Shown here: piece by piece, positions 33,766 through 45,913 of the stretch
How the letters are laid out: every line of letters begins with the position of its first letter
Position numbering within the stretch: the first letter of the stretch is position 1
Assembly (NCBI GenBank): GCA_034336665.1
Contig: CM067568.1
Span: forward strand, 15,223,983-15,287,982
Direction: 5' to 3'
DNA: 64,000 nt
DNA from: Luscinia megarhynchos
Taxonomy: Eukaryota > Chordata > Aves > Passeriformes > Turdidae
Translations under genes and position numbers: made by a program
Notes under the pieces: generated by a model
The model's input: the letters and a program-made list of their open reading frames with translations, nothing else
Databases searched by the model: none
What the model was told of the DNA's origin: nothing

Positions 33766-35748
33766 CATTAATTTAAAAATGTGCTTCATTCCTAATCCTC
33801 TTTTGTTTGGCTTCACATGTAGCCATCAGCTTTACACTTTTCTCTGCTTCATCACTGAGCGGCATTGCCTGGCACGCTACATTCCTCAAAGTTGTTTTTT
33901 TTAATCCTGGCATCTGGACAAAAAGCTGATATACCAATATATTTGTGAGTCAACTTTACTGCAGTTTTAGCTACTTAAAAAGTTTTTGCACTGTTGTTTG
34001 CACTGTCGTTTGTCCTTAACTAATACAGAAAAAATTCCCTTGGGGTATTAAAAAAAATATTTTTCAAAATACTTTCATTTAGAAAAATGAACAGAAATTG
34101 TTCATTACTTGCTGATGTAAAAAACCAGACAGTCATTTCTTGCTGAAACAAGGGCTCTGACCAGCCTTGCCAAAGCACTTCTGAACACCTCACCCATCTC
34201 TCTGCACAGATGTGTTGTATATTATTACACTTTCTCCCATCCCATTTTGACATGGAGATGGAGATAGATCTGTGTTTCACACCATCAAGGCATATTTTCC
34301 ATCTTTGAAATTATTTGTGCAGCCTCATTTTGCATCCTTTCTATTTTTCAGTAGCTATATCGTTCAGTGGAACTCCTGATCCTGAATAGCTTGATCATGG
34401 CACTAGATTGTCCTCCTGGCTATTTGTCAAGGACATACTTTTCTCACCATTGCAAATTTACACCAGAAGCTTTAAAGTTTTGCTTCCTTCCCATTTCGGA
34501 GTGGGCAGAAATTTTAACGATATACAAATGGCCTTCTGAAAGAACCTCATTTCAATTTTCATTTTCTGAACTTTATGACTTTCTGGACTCTATTCAAGTG
34601 TCTTTGGTTTTCATTAATTTTTAGTGTACTCAATAAATAGCAATGGAAGAGCTGGGAAGCATCAGATATTTGTCTCACATGGATTTCTCCGTCTTTTGCA
34701 GTACCAGAAATTCAAGAAAGCTGCTGTTAGGGCTGAGGAATGCAATAGCTGGACACTGGCAGGGAGAAATGCCAGTGGAATGTGGGTACCACCTATCCAT
34801 TGTGCTGCTAATACTGTAGGTTTTACCTCTGGGCCTGAAGAAGTGCGTCATCTGTGTGGCTGCAAGTTGTGCTCTGACCTTGTTTTGGAGAGCTGGTGGG
34901 TGATTCTAAAGACTTACAGCTAAGGAATGTGGCTGTGTCTCACACAGCGCTGCTTAAAACCATCCAGGCTGGGGCTGCTGCTCCCCCCCAGGAACCACAG
35001 AGTGTAGAAGGGGGAGAAAATAATGAATATTACAATAGCACCAGCCTTGGAGGAGCACCCCAGGGCTCCATCAGTGAGCACAACCTGCCAGCATGCAAGG
35101 TGTGGAGCAAACCAGAACACTGCTGCCCCTTTGCTCCAGGACAGCCATGAGACAGACACACCTGAACACACAGGCATGGCCAGTTACTGCACTTTTCAAA
35201 GGCTTCTGGAAATGACCTATCACTTCTGTGGGGTCATTCTGGCAACTGAGGGTATCCAGAAGGCTATGAAAAATGAGACTTTCTCTGAAACAGCATTTTT
35301 GCTGGTAAGAGGAAAGCGTTTGGACAGAGGCACCCTGGTTGCTTGTAAAAAACGAGAAGAATGTAAAGTCTGTCGCAAAGCCTGACATTTCTGGAAGATT
35401 CCGACTTCCTTCTTTCTGGGTTTTAACACTGTTCCATCATTTATGAAATAGTTACACATCCCATGCTGCTGATACATGACCCCCCTTCCATGAATTCTGC
35501 CAGTTTTACTGGGAAGGAGCTGAAGTCCAAAAGAGAATTAGAGGAGCGAAGGACTGAGCCACAGGGGAAGTCTCTGGAAAAGGAAGGAGTTATCCTGCTG
35601 TCCTTTAGCCACACTTACTCTCTCTTCGAGTCTTGCAACAGCCATGGTAGACAATAGCAAGCTGGCCAGAGTAGTGACCCACTCCTGCAGATCTCCAAAT
35701 GTCAAAAGCATTTTGGTGTGGGTGTGCAGCCTCAGCCTCTCCTTCACT
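33766..35748. other. Single-copy non-coding stretch
   Basis: AT-rich on the left (33766-34640) without repeat or gene signatures. The remainder carries overlapping short frames with no recognisable domain. Confidence 0.5.
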
Positions 35749-35809
35749 AAAAAAAGGGGGAAAAAAAAAAAAAGAAGGAAAAGAAAATAAAAGAAAAAAA
35801 GGAAAAAGG
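35749..35809 (+). repeat. Purine-rich A tract
   Basis: A runs broken by G residues, starting with a G5 run. Low-complexity sequence whose minus-strand reading gives a misleading phenylalanine-rich frame. Confidence 0.9.
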
Positions 35810-37379
35810 TATAACACTGCTGTGAGGGAGCCAAAGGTGATTTTTCTTTTTTTCTTGGCCCTCTTGCTACTTCTGTGGGAACCCAGCAGTATTGTTTCCA
35901 GAAGGCTTGGTCTCTGTCACCCAAGTGTTTGGCATGTTTGGGGACACCCTTACTACTTCCCTTTCCTCCCCTGCAGAAGAGTCCAACTCAGCTTTGACCG
36001 CAAAGCCCAGGAGGCCTTGGAGTTTGTCTGAAACAAAAGAAAAAGATTGCGAAAGGCAGTGGTGTCAAATAATGCTTCCATTTAGTAGGAATTTTGCTCC
36101 CCTTGCATTCCCAGGCAGCACCTGCTGTGTGAGGCTCTTGGCCAGCTCCTCTGAGCCTCTGTGGTAAAACAAACAAAAACAGCAGGGAAAAAAATTCCTC
36201 TTTATAACGCCTGTTATCCTCAGGCTACCTTCCAACACTGCCTTGCCTCCCCATGTTGACTGTACTCTCCAGGGAAACAGGCTACTACGAGGCCAGAAAG
36301 CCTTGTGCAAATGGGCAGTTGAGCAACGGAGGAAGAGACCCTGTCCTATTGAAAACAAGACTGTTTTCCTTCTCTTCCTTCATGTCTAAATGCAGGAGGG
36401 TCCTGATTGTCGTCCCTGCCAAAAGTCAAAAAACAAAAGGAAAAAAGGAAAACACCCTGACAATGTCATTACTTCCACAGCAAAAGCAATTAGGAATTGT
36501 CCTGCATTAGTGGAAAATAGGGCTGAGAAGGGATGGGATGGGTTATCCTGGCTGGAGGGGCTGGGGAACATATCTTTGTAGATGTTTATAGTCCTCTGTT
36601 CAGCCCTTTTTATCCACTATTCCTTCTTACATGTCTTAGCATCCCAAGGCTCTTCAGAAGTTGTTTTCTGTTTCGAAGCATGATGGAACTGGCAGTGCTG
36701 GAGGTTATTCATGTTTGTCTGGGGCTGGCACAAATGGCCCATCTGTCTTCTACCCACTCAGCCTTCAGCTCTGCCACACCACCAGTGTTGCAGGTGGGGG
36801 CTTGTGCAACCTTCAGGAACAAGGTTAGCCTCTCACAAGAGTTTGACACCACCTTTCTCACCTCACACCTCCCCTGCAATCCCTGCCTGCTCTGCACATC
36901 CTCAATTGAGGAAGGAGAAAAAGACCTTCAGGACCTTAGTTCTGATCCTACCTTAAGGCAACATCTTGCAGATAAGTCTCCCTGAGCTAAATAGAGATAT
37001 TAAATCCCTGGGACAGAGATTCACAGGCTGCTGTGATCCCCTGGCCTGACCTTAGGAGTTTTAGGCATCACTTCAATCTCTGCAGCAGAAAGGGCACTAA
37101 TATTCTCATTAACACTGGAATTTCCATGAGTGCCAGTGCTGAAGAGAGTCCCAAGCCACCTGCCATAGTCATGCTCATGCTCACAGAGGCAAACATCCCA
37201 TCCCTGGAGCATGTCCCCAGCACTGGGGTCTTCACTTAAAAGCCACCCCTTGGTTGTGGTTCCCTCTCCTGACCCCCTTCCTCCCTCTGTACCCCTAAAG
37301 CCAGGCATGGCACATCTGCTTTTCCCAGTGGCTTTGCATTTTCAGGCCAGAGCTAGCATTTAACTGGCCAGAATGGTGC
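35810..37379. other. Single-copy non-coding stretch
   Basis: No gene or repeat family recognised. A secondary A/G-rich patch lies near 36420-36450. Confidence 0.5.
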
Positions 37380-37590
37380 AAGGAGCCTGGATAATTACTG
37401 CTGGAATTGTGCTGCATAGGCCCCGTGTAACAAACTTGCCTCAAATAACCCAGCTCGAATGTCAGAGTCCGTGCTGTATTGTGTTTCACATTGTGGCTGT
37501 GGGAGCGCTTCCCCAGCAGGAATCAGGGTAACAAATCCCTTGCTCTCGCAGGAGGGCCCCATAAAATGAATGATTCTGGATCTCACGCTC
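37380..37590. promoter_or_regulatory. Possible conserved non-coding element
   Basis: A unique block with 'ctggataattactgctgg', 'aggccccgtgtaacaaac', 'cagctcgaatgtcag', 'gtccgtgctgtattgtg' and 'gggagcgcttcccc'. CpGs are spaced regularly, a homeodomain-like TAATTA and a SOX-like ATTGTG occur, and there is no repeat signature. Weak composition-based call. Confidence 0.25.
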
Positions 37591-39049
37591 CTGAGGAGGT
37601 CTCAGTTACTCCAGCAGTTGCTGCTCATAGCAGGAGCGACCATAGGGGACAGAATGAGGGAAGGGTGGTTTGGCAGCCTTTGCTGTATCATCAGCCCAGT
37701 GTCGGAGCAGGAAGGAGCACCAGGGCTCTGCTCTCCCCTCCAATCTATACTTCTGCATAGAAGTTAAATTAAAAAGGATTAAAAAAGAAAACGGAGAGTG
37801 GCTAAACCCCAACGCTTAGATTGAATCAGATGTATCTGCTGGTGCAGGAGGCTCCCAATTCCTCTCAGCTCAGACTTCTCTGTGAGCAGCACCAACGTCA
37901 GCGAGTTTACAGGGTGGCAAAAAATGAGACATGTGCACCACGCCAAACCCCCCTGCTCCTCTTGGAGCAGCTTATGGCATCCCCTCTGCCAAGTCCTGTG
38001 GCTCAGCATCCAGCACAGTCACCTCTCCATCCCTATCAAAAACCTGAACTCCCCCACTTCTCCTTGGGAGAGGGAGGTTGTTCCCTGAACTATCTCCAGT
38101 CTCTCCTTATCTTGCTCTCCTTGTCAGCCAGTGAACTGTGAAGTGACAGCAGAGAAAAAAGTGAACTCTGACCTCATTTTTCCCCCTACAATTAGCCAGA
38201 ACTGTGCCTTTTATTTTTTTTTTCCTCCCCACTTTTTAAATGATTAATAAGACAACTTGGTCCTTAGCTTCTGCAGTGAGGCGAGTGTGCTGACAAAGCA
38301 CTGCGATGCCTCTTCCAGGTCACCCGGCAGCAGGCCATGCCTTTATGAAAACATAAAAATTGGAGGGACTATTTGAAGAATTTGGAGACTGAGACACAGG
38401 AATTTCACCCTTCAGACCCTGGCAACTGCATGTCTGTGGTGGTCTCTGGGCCCCAGCGACTGCCATGGAAAGGAGTAACTACTTAACAGCAACCTGCAAG
38501 CTGTGAGAAGCAAACTTTCTTCTTCTTTTATTGTGTTTCCTTTAAATATGCAGCCTGCTTTGTACCTGTTTCATGTGGCCTCGGGCTGTGCAGCAAGCTG
38601 GATGCAGTGGCAGATCAATGCACAGGGAGAGTCTCACTCCTGCTCACTCTGCACCAAGCATCTCTCTTCCATGTGTGCTCATCTGTCTCTAGAGTTTCCA
38701 AAGCTCCTGTTGCAGTGGGGAGCAGGGAATTAAGGCCAGGTGGAATTTATTCTTTTAGGTCATCCTTCCTATGTTTGTGTCTTCTTTATGCCACCTGTTA
38801 CATTTGGAGACAGAGAAAGCCTCTGTGCACTCCCAGGCATTGCCAGGGTAGGAAGAACTCATCCCAGAAGGATGCTCCTGAGAAGGCAGGCAGGCAGGGG
38901 AAGGACCTTCCCCAGCACAGGCATAAACAACAAAGCAGCACTGGGGGGAACAATTCTGCATTGGCCTCTGGTTGATGGATTAACAACTGGATTGGCTTTC
39001 TCCCCTAACAGCAGGTAGTGCCTGCCCTCCAGTCCTGTCAACTGGAAAG
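37591..39049. other. Single-copy non-coding stretch
   Basis: No gene recognised. A T run lies at 38210-38223. A possible but very weak MIR trace ('ttggagactgagacacagg') is at about 38381. Confidence 0.45.
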
Positions 39050-39400
39050 CATCACTTACGGAGCTGCTTTCCACACTGCAGACCCCTCTGTATCGCTGGG
39101 GCTTGAGAAAACCAATGACAGGCCAACACACGCACTACATTCAAGACATTTGAAAAGCAGACGAGCGTTCCAGCGGAGTTTGTCACGCTGCAGGGCTGCT
39201 GCCGAAGGGGTAGTGGGGCTAAGAGGCTTTTTGAAAGCATCCCTGGCATGTTAGAGAAACAATTTGCTCTCAGCTATATCTGCGGAGTGGCGTGTAGCGC
39301 AAGCGTTGCGATCCTTGTGTGCGATTCTTGTGATTCTATCGTGGTGTCCTTGTGCACCTCTTGGGGTCACTCAGCGGGAAGAGGAGGCATGAGGGACAGC
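39050..39400. promoter_or_regulatory. CpG-retaining block
   Basis: About 15 CpGs in 350 bp, with two concentrations: 'agacgagcgttccagcgg' and 'gtggcgtgtagcgcaagcg'. The right part has an irregular near-repeat of GCGATCCTTGTG / GCGATTCTTGTG at 39308-39333. CpG density is well above the flanks but below island level. It may be a regulatory element. Confidence 0.3.
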
Positions 39401-40174
39401 AGTGGCACTGCCAGGGGGCTCTGAGCTGAGCAGAAGCCAGTGGGTGAGCATGGAGACTCCTCAAGAGCCACGAATGATATCAGCCAGAGGGTAAAAGGGA
39501 TTTCAAAGCTGAAAGAGGTGTATTCTGGAATCAAGGCTTTTGTGGTTTCACCTAAAGATGATGTGCCCCACAGGCTTTTGGTGGCCTTGGCTTTGTCTGT
39601 TCCTTTGTCTGACTTCCTGTGTTAGCCCCTCTCTCCACCTTTCTGCCCTTGGTGCTAGCCAGCTCCAGAGTGGAGTGTTTCCCTGCCCTTTCCAGGAGGC
39701 CTCCCTGGCTCTTCCAACCTTTCTCACAAGAGCTCTTATCTGTCCAGATGTTTGTGAGGGGGAGGACTCCAAGAGAAGCCTTCTTCATTACCTCCAACAA
39801 ACATTCCCTTTCCTTGGCAGAAGCTTCCCACTCCTCCCACTGTGCAGCTGGGACAGGGAGACGATGTCAATATTTATGGGGCTGGTAGATATGGTCTTCA
39901 GTGCGGCCATGGAAAAGGAACAAAAGCAGTTGTCGTCCCTGGACAAGCTCTCTGAACTGTCAGAGATGCTCTGCTAGTTTGTGTATGCCACTTAATAAGC
40001 AAAAACTCCCATACAATTGTTCAGCAAATGCTGGTTTCTAGTCATCACTATGAACTTTTTTTACTGTAGTACCTCCCAGAAGCGAGGCCGATTGGGCTCC
40101 CGTCATGCTATGCAATCTTCAAGCTGCCAGGGAGGCTGAATTCCTTTCTCTAGGAGTTGACAGTCCAAATAAAC
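39401..40174. other. Single-copy non-coding stretch
   Basis: No gene or repeat recognised. A 145-codon frame at 39540-39977 is rich in Leu, Ser, Pro and Cys, as expected from C/T-rich DNA, and has no domain. Confidence 0.45.
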
Positions 40175-40312
40175 AGGGCAGACAAAGGAGAGGAGGGGAA
40201 ACAGAAGCTCAGGGGAGGTGAAGTGAGTTGTCCAAGGTCACGCAGCAGGTCAGTGCCAAAGCTGGGAGCAGAACCCATGCTGCCAGCTCTTGCTCTCAAG
40301 TCCCATCTCCCG
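40175..40312 (+). mobile_element. MIR SINE relic
   Basis: The sequence follows the 3' half of the MIR consensus. 'gaggggaaacagaagctcag' stands for the GAGGAAACTGAGGC part. It is followed by 'agtgagttgtccaaggtca', 'cgcagcaggtcagtgcc', 'aaagctgggagcagaaccca' and 'gccagctcttgctct'. The highly characteristic core TTGTCCAAGGTCACGCAGC is almost intact. MIR copies are few and very old in birds. Non-coding, tRNA-derived in origin. The left boundary is uncertain. Confidence 0.8.
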
Positions 40313-41924
40313 GGGGAAGACTGGGCCAAAATAATTTATGAGACAAAGAACTTCTATCACATCCCTCCTGGCACCACAAAGTTCTTCAGCTTGTGCAAAT
40401 AAAGCACAGCCAGATAAAGAGGCAGCTGGGCACTAGTTATATTTTGGTTAGCTAGGTCTTTGTTTCTTCACATGTTAGAAAAATTCTTTACCAGCTAAAA
40501 TGATCATCTGGGTAGGGGTATCAGAGTCAAGGAGGATCATTGCTTTGGGGTACTGACCTGCAGATCTGGATGGTGAAGGTCAAGGTTGGATGGTATCTGC
40601 TGGAAGAAAAGTGCTGGCTCCCACCTCCTGACCCAGCATGGTTCAGAGATGAGGTTCCCTCTGCTGCACACTGGCACTGACACTATGGTGGAGGTGACAA
40701 CAAACAGCCTGGACAGCTGCAGGGAGGGAGAAGGGAGAAAGGGAACTCAGTTGAGATAAAGAAACAGCTCTGCTCCATCATGACTTTCCAATTGAAGAAG
40801 CTGATGAGGCTTCTGTGAGGCATCTTCTGTGAGGGCAACCGGGCAATGGGCCTGGAATCTTCATCTGGTTTCAGAGCATGGTGGAGGTAATGTGATAATC
40901 CTGGGACTCACCTCACCCTGTCTGCCCTGAGAAGTAGGAAATAAACCAACAAGGAAGAAAAGCAGACTCCTTAAGGACTTGCCTGTTCTTTGCCTGAGGC
41001 AGAGCTGTGGAATCTAGAGCTCTCTCAGTCCCACTGGAGGCATCACTACTTTCATGCCCCAAAACTGATCTTTCATCTCTTTCTCAGGAGACAGAGGGCC
41101 CTGCTGTACACAGCATTCATCCAGATGCATGCACCATCAAAATTACATCAGCCAGCTCTCCCTTTAAGCAAGAACTCTGTCTGGTTTGTTCTTATGCTGT
41201 TGTGGTAAGGAAGGAGGGCTGAAGGCTGGACTAGGATATCTGACATGTGTGGGGGAGGTTGTCAAGCTCAGGCTCATCCCTGAAGTCCTTGTATCCCCTG
41301 TGCTATGAAGCAATTATCTGCTTGAAACTTAACTACCCTTCCATCCTGGCAGTGTCATCCTATGGGGAGCACAATTCTGAGAAGTGCTGTGGCACCATGA
41401 GTTTGGGAAGCTGAAGTAGTGACCATTCTTGTTTTTGCAGTTGGTTAAATGACCTTTCATTATCAGATATTAAACATAAGAATGTTCACCTCCACTTCCC
41501 TCCTGCCCCTCAATTACTTTTCTTGCAGTGCAAGAAGGGCCTTATCTCAATGGCAGGTGCGGGAGCTGCTCAAGCCATCCTGTCTGGCTGAAATGTCACT
41601 GGCTGACTTTTTTTAATTGTCTGCAAAAGGTTCATTAAGTCCTGCACAATGTTTTGCTGCTCAGATGTTTGAGTGCTGTAAGGACATGTGCCAGCCATGA
41701 TGCCCTCATACCTCCCTCAGCCCATCCAAGGCTCAGTAAATTCTCAGGGCAAGACAAGGACCACAGCAGCATCTGCAGGAGCACCTGGCAGTAGATCAGT
41801 ATTGGAATAGTAAAGACAGCCCAAGAGAAAATATTGGATGCCTTTGCATGGAAGACCACTTATATCAGCTCATCTTCCCAGCATACTGTTCTGTGAACCA
41901 GGCTGTCTGTCAGATAAAAGAGCA
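40313..41924. other. Single-copy non-coding stretch
   Basis: No gene or repeat family recognised. Confidence 0.5.
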
Positions 41925-41980
41925 TGAAGAAGGAAAAAAAGAAATTAAAAAAAGAAAAAAAGAAGAAAAAGAAAGCACAA
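41925..41980 (+). repeat. A-rich (GAAA)-like tract
   Basis: Degenerate GAAA/GAAAAA units, low complexity. The Lys-rich frame through it is not a gene. Confidence 0.9.
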
Positions 41981-42989
41981 AGGATGGCAGTTTGGCAATG
42001 GACTCCCAGAAGGTCTCAGTGTTGTCCCTGAGGTCGGGTTATTGAGCACCACGTCTGACAGAGGGGTTGTCACAGCTGTCCAACATCACCTCCAGTAGAG
42101 CTCATCACAAAACCTCTGCATGCTGCCAAATCCAGGCAGGGAAAACTGGCAGGATCTGCTCATTCCATCGTACATCAGGCTCGCAGGGGTGACGTCAGTG
42201 TGGTCATGGAGTGAAGAATGCTGTACCTTTGATGTCGGTGCCACCAAACTCAGCAGAGAGATTTCTGACTGATCGCTTGTGAACGAGAGCACTTGAAGCT
42301 GCTGGCCTGGATGTTTGTTTGAGTCTTGCCCAAGTGGGTTTTTGGCCTGTAAATGAGCAGAGTTAACCAGAATCAGAAAGACTGGTTAATCAGCAGGGTC
42401 AGAAATTACTGTAAGACAGCATTCCTCAGGGTATTTTGGTGCCTCTACCTCCAGTCAAATCCCAAAGAGGGCAGAGGAAGGTGAAAGTTGAAAGAAATGT
42501 TGACAGAACTTTTCAAACTCAACTGAAGAGTCAAGTTAAGTTTGGTTCAAGTCTGAGGCAAAGGTTGGGTATGGGTCTTCATCCACCAGAGGAGGTTCAT
42601 CCCTGGTTCAAACCCAGAGTCACGGCCACTGGGCAGGAGTAGGAAGTGAGGAAGTAAGGAATTAAGGGAGTAGATCTGATTGCAAGAGGAAAAATACATG
42701 GTTTAGCAGATCTGCTAGTCTCAGCAGTTTCAGTCTGGGGAAGGACTGAGACATCAGTGTTTGAGCAGGGGCAGGAGTTACCTGCCACAGCCCTGTGGCC
42801 AGGGAAAGCCCCCATGACTCCAGCTGTGCCATGCATGGGCACCCAGACCCACGAGGGCATGAGGCCAGCACAGCTTCCACCCCTCCCCTGCAAGAAGGGC
42901 AGGGGCCTTCCAAAAAGTGTGACATTTGAGGTGCTCTAGACTTCGTGGTCACCCCCCTGCCCTGCCAACAAATCCTCAATCCTCTGTGC
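41981..42989. other. Single-copy non-coding stretch
   Basis: No gene or repeat family recognised. Confidence 0.5.
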
Positions 42990-43050
42990 TGCTACCAGTT
43001 TCTTGTGTGACTTGGGACAAGTTAGTCAGATCTCATTCTTTTAAGAAGTC
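42990..43050 (-). mobile_element. Probable MIR SINE core, antisense
   Basis: The segment 'ttgtgtgacttgggacaagt' followed by 'tagtcagatctcattctttt' resembles the reverse complement of the MIR core (TGTGACCTTGGGCAAGT ... TTAACCTCTCTG). Only about 40 bases are convincing and the flanks have decayed. Confidence 0.5.
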
Positions 43051-45636
43051 CTCAGGACACCGTGGAGATAAATAAGCAGAAAACTGAAGCTCTCTGATAC
43101 TGTGGAGATAAGGGAAAGATAACACATAAGTAAGAAGGATGTGAGTTAGGCCCAATACTCATTCACCAGTCTCAAGGCAAGGTTAAGAACCTTGCTCATT
43201 CATGCATTTCTGAATACCAATAAATATCCCTTAACAGGAAAAGCAAATGACACTTATAGGTAACCTGAGGTGCCATTTAATTGGGTGTCTTGTAAAATAC
43301 AAGCAGGCCTTTGGTGCTGGTTTCCCTCCATGCTTCACTCTTCCTCCCACTTGAAAGAGCTTGAATTGGCCAGAAACAGCAAACAATGACACAGAGTGTG
43401 TTTAACCATTAATGAGGGTGGACAATGGTTAGGAAAATAGCTAAATACACTAGTTATAGCTAACAGGCTGTCTTCTTGTCTCTGTGTTATTGAGCTTGGG
43501 TTGGGGTTTTTTTTGCAAGCTGGCCCTGGTTAAAGTCTTTTCAGGAGTTAATGAGCCAGAGGAGAATCCTCTTCCCCACGGGCATGTTTCAAGCCTATGG
43601 CTCTTGCAGGTTTTCTTGGCTATTGTGTGCAGGAGCACGGCTGTGGTCAGGGCTGTAAATGCTGGCTCTTTGAGCCTGCCCTCAAGGGCTGCCTCAGATC
43701 TTGGCCAAACTGATTGGTGCTTGGGCAAAGGCAGTGTCTGGCCCAGTGCAGCATCAGCTTCAGCTGTCAGCAGGGAGAGACATTTCAGGGCTACTGTAAA
43801 GCACACCCAGCTGCATGGCTGAACTCAGCTGGGGACACAGGCACACTGCAGCCTCTCCTGCCTCCCCTCACCTCCACCTGGCTCAGCCCCTCCTGGGAAA
43901 AGGACTCAGAGTACTCACAGCTGTGGTCAGAGAAGTGACTTTAACCAGCTGGAGTCTACTGCCTCTCTGCCCCTTGAGTAACAAGCAAGCAGCTTTGAAG
44001 ACTGATAAAAACAAGTTTTCACTAAAGTCAGCACTCCCAAGATCAGGCAAAGCTAAAAGAGGGAAGTTCAGGCAAGTTTTTGCTTCTCCCACCAGGCAGG
44101 CCACCAGCTGAATCCTGACCTCAGCATGTTTTTGGCAGGTGACAGTTTAAAACCAGGAAGGAAAAGGACAGGAATATGAATGCACCAAATGCACCAAGAG
44201 TCACCTGAATCCTGCTCTCCAATGTGAACTGAAGCCCATCATCAACCATTTCAGGAATTCCAGGAGAGTTCAGAGCTCTGACATGGTCCATATAGTTTAG
44301 AAACTTAAACAAACATCCTGACTTCTGAATTGCGTAGAAGAGTGGAAGCAATTTCATTTCTTGCTCAGATATCCATGTAAGATTTGCAGTATTGCCACGT
44401 AGGGGGGAAAAAGTTACCTTGATTTCATCTACAAGCAGTATTCAACCTGGGAAAAGCAGGAATCATTCAAAGGAAATATATCTGGGAGGCAAAGTAGTTT
44501 TGATGAGGTCCCCTTTATTGATTCTGATCTACCATGAAGTGTGCTTCAGGTACTGGCCCAAACCAGTTGCTATGAGAACTATTTTCCAATCTTTGGAAAA
44601 TTTTGTTCCCAGTTTTTCTGTGAGCACCTCAGATCTGCTCCTACTCTTGCCAGTGTTGCTGGACACGGTTGTTTCCTAATGAAGTGATAGAGCTTGGGAA
44701 TTTGTGCATAAAATGCAAAGGGGCTGATAAGAATAATCCCAAACTGGGCTGAGAAAGAAGAAGAATGAGAAAGCCATGTTACACAGATGGACTGGTAGTT
44801 TTCTTTTCTCAGAGCTTCACATAAAACACTTAAGATACCTACAAAACCTACAAAAGAACACTCAGATGATTTATTAATAGTGTCACAAGCTCTTTTTACT
44901 CCATGTTCTCTATATTCATAATACTGTTACTGAACCTAAAATATTTTTGGTGCAAGATTCCCCAGAGCTGAAACTGGCAAGGGACTATTTGCATTAGCTG
45001 ACACTGAAGCTCTTTTTTTTTTGTGCCCAGGGACAGTTTTATTTTGGAGAAAGTGGTATTTTCAAGTTCAAAACCTGAAGCTCTTTCAAAGGAAAACTCC
45101 TGATCACATTGAAGAATGAGCTCATAAAAGGGCACTGCATTAACCTGACCCTCTGGCATCTGCTGGCTTCCTGGCAAGCCTTGGCAGGTGGCTCCCTCTC
45201 CTACACCCTGGAAACTTTCACTTGCTCTCTCTCCCCGTGCTAGCCGGATTTTGGGACACAGAGCAGGAGCTGGGGAATGTGCTGGAACCCATCCTTGCCC
45301 AAACCACAATGTTTGCTGATGTGTTGGGCTCTCTGTGATAAAACACAAACAGCAAGAGCTGCTCCACTCTCTCTTCCTCCCTCTGACGGGGGATGAGCTC
45401 AGCACTCCCCGAGTCCCAGCCAAATCCTGCAGGGTCACATAATCACATTCCTGCTCCGTCTGCCTCAGTTACCCCACTTGGACATGTTATGTCTCCGTGT
45501 TTCCTGTTGTGGCATCCTCGGCATTCCCCAGCCCTGTCCCAGCATTGCTCCTCCGTGCACGTCACGGCCAGGGCTCAGAGCTGGCACACACGCAGGCAGA
45601 GGGATGTATTCCTGAGATACACAGGTAAAAACTCCC
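43051..45636. other. Single-copy non-coding stretch
   Basis: No gene recognised. A T run lies at 45013-45022. The 180-codon minus frame at 44896-45438 has no recognisable domain. 'ctgcctcagttaccccactt' at about 45460 is only a faint MIR-like echo. Confidence 0.5.
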
Positions 45637-45913
45637 TCTGATCACCAGGCAGCACTGACAGAACCAGAGGACACAGTCTCGAGCTGCACCAGGGGAGAAC
45701 AGGTTGGATCTTAGGAAAAAGTTTTTCAGAGAAAAAGTGATCAAGTACTGGAATGCTCTGCCCGGGGAGGTGGTGGAGCCACCATCCCTGTGTTTAAAAA
45801 AAGACTGGATGTGGCACTTGGTGCCATGGTCTAGTTGAGGTGTTAGGGCATGGGTTGGACTTGATGATCTTGAAGGTCCCTTCCAACCCAGTGATTCTGT
45901 GAATTCTGTGAAT
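45637..45913 (+). mobile_element. Young-looking CR1 LINE 3' end
   Basis: This is the best-preserved CR1 copy. It shows 'gagctgcaccaggggaga', 'ggttggatcttaggaaaaag', 'ggtggtggagccaccatccc', 'ctggatgtggcacttggtgc', 'catggtctagttgaggtg' and 'gttggacttgatgatcttga'. It then ends 'tcccttccaacccagtgatt' plus two ATTCTGTGA units. The 'gtgccatggtctagttga' segment is typical of neoavian CR1 subfamilies. It is 5'-truncated in the 3' untranslated region and non-coding. Lower divergence than the other copies suggests the most recent insertion in the window. Confidence 0.95.

Noticed and set aside
38375..38400. MIR-like trace 'ggagactgagacacagg'
   Set aside because: Too short, with no downstream MIR core.
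44896..45438. 180-codon minus-strand frame
   Set aside because: The translation lacks any family signature and runs through an ordinary T/A-rich patch. Treated as chance.
45440..45500. Another MIR-like SINE ('ctgcctcagttaccccactt')
   Set aside because: Only about 20 bases resemble MIR and the flanks do not continue the consensus.
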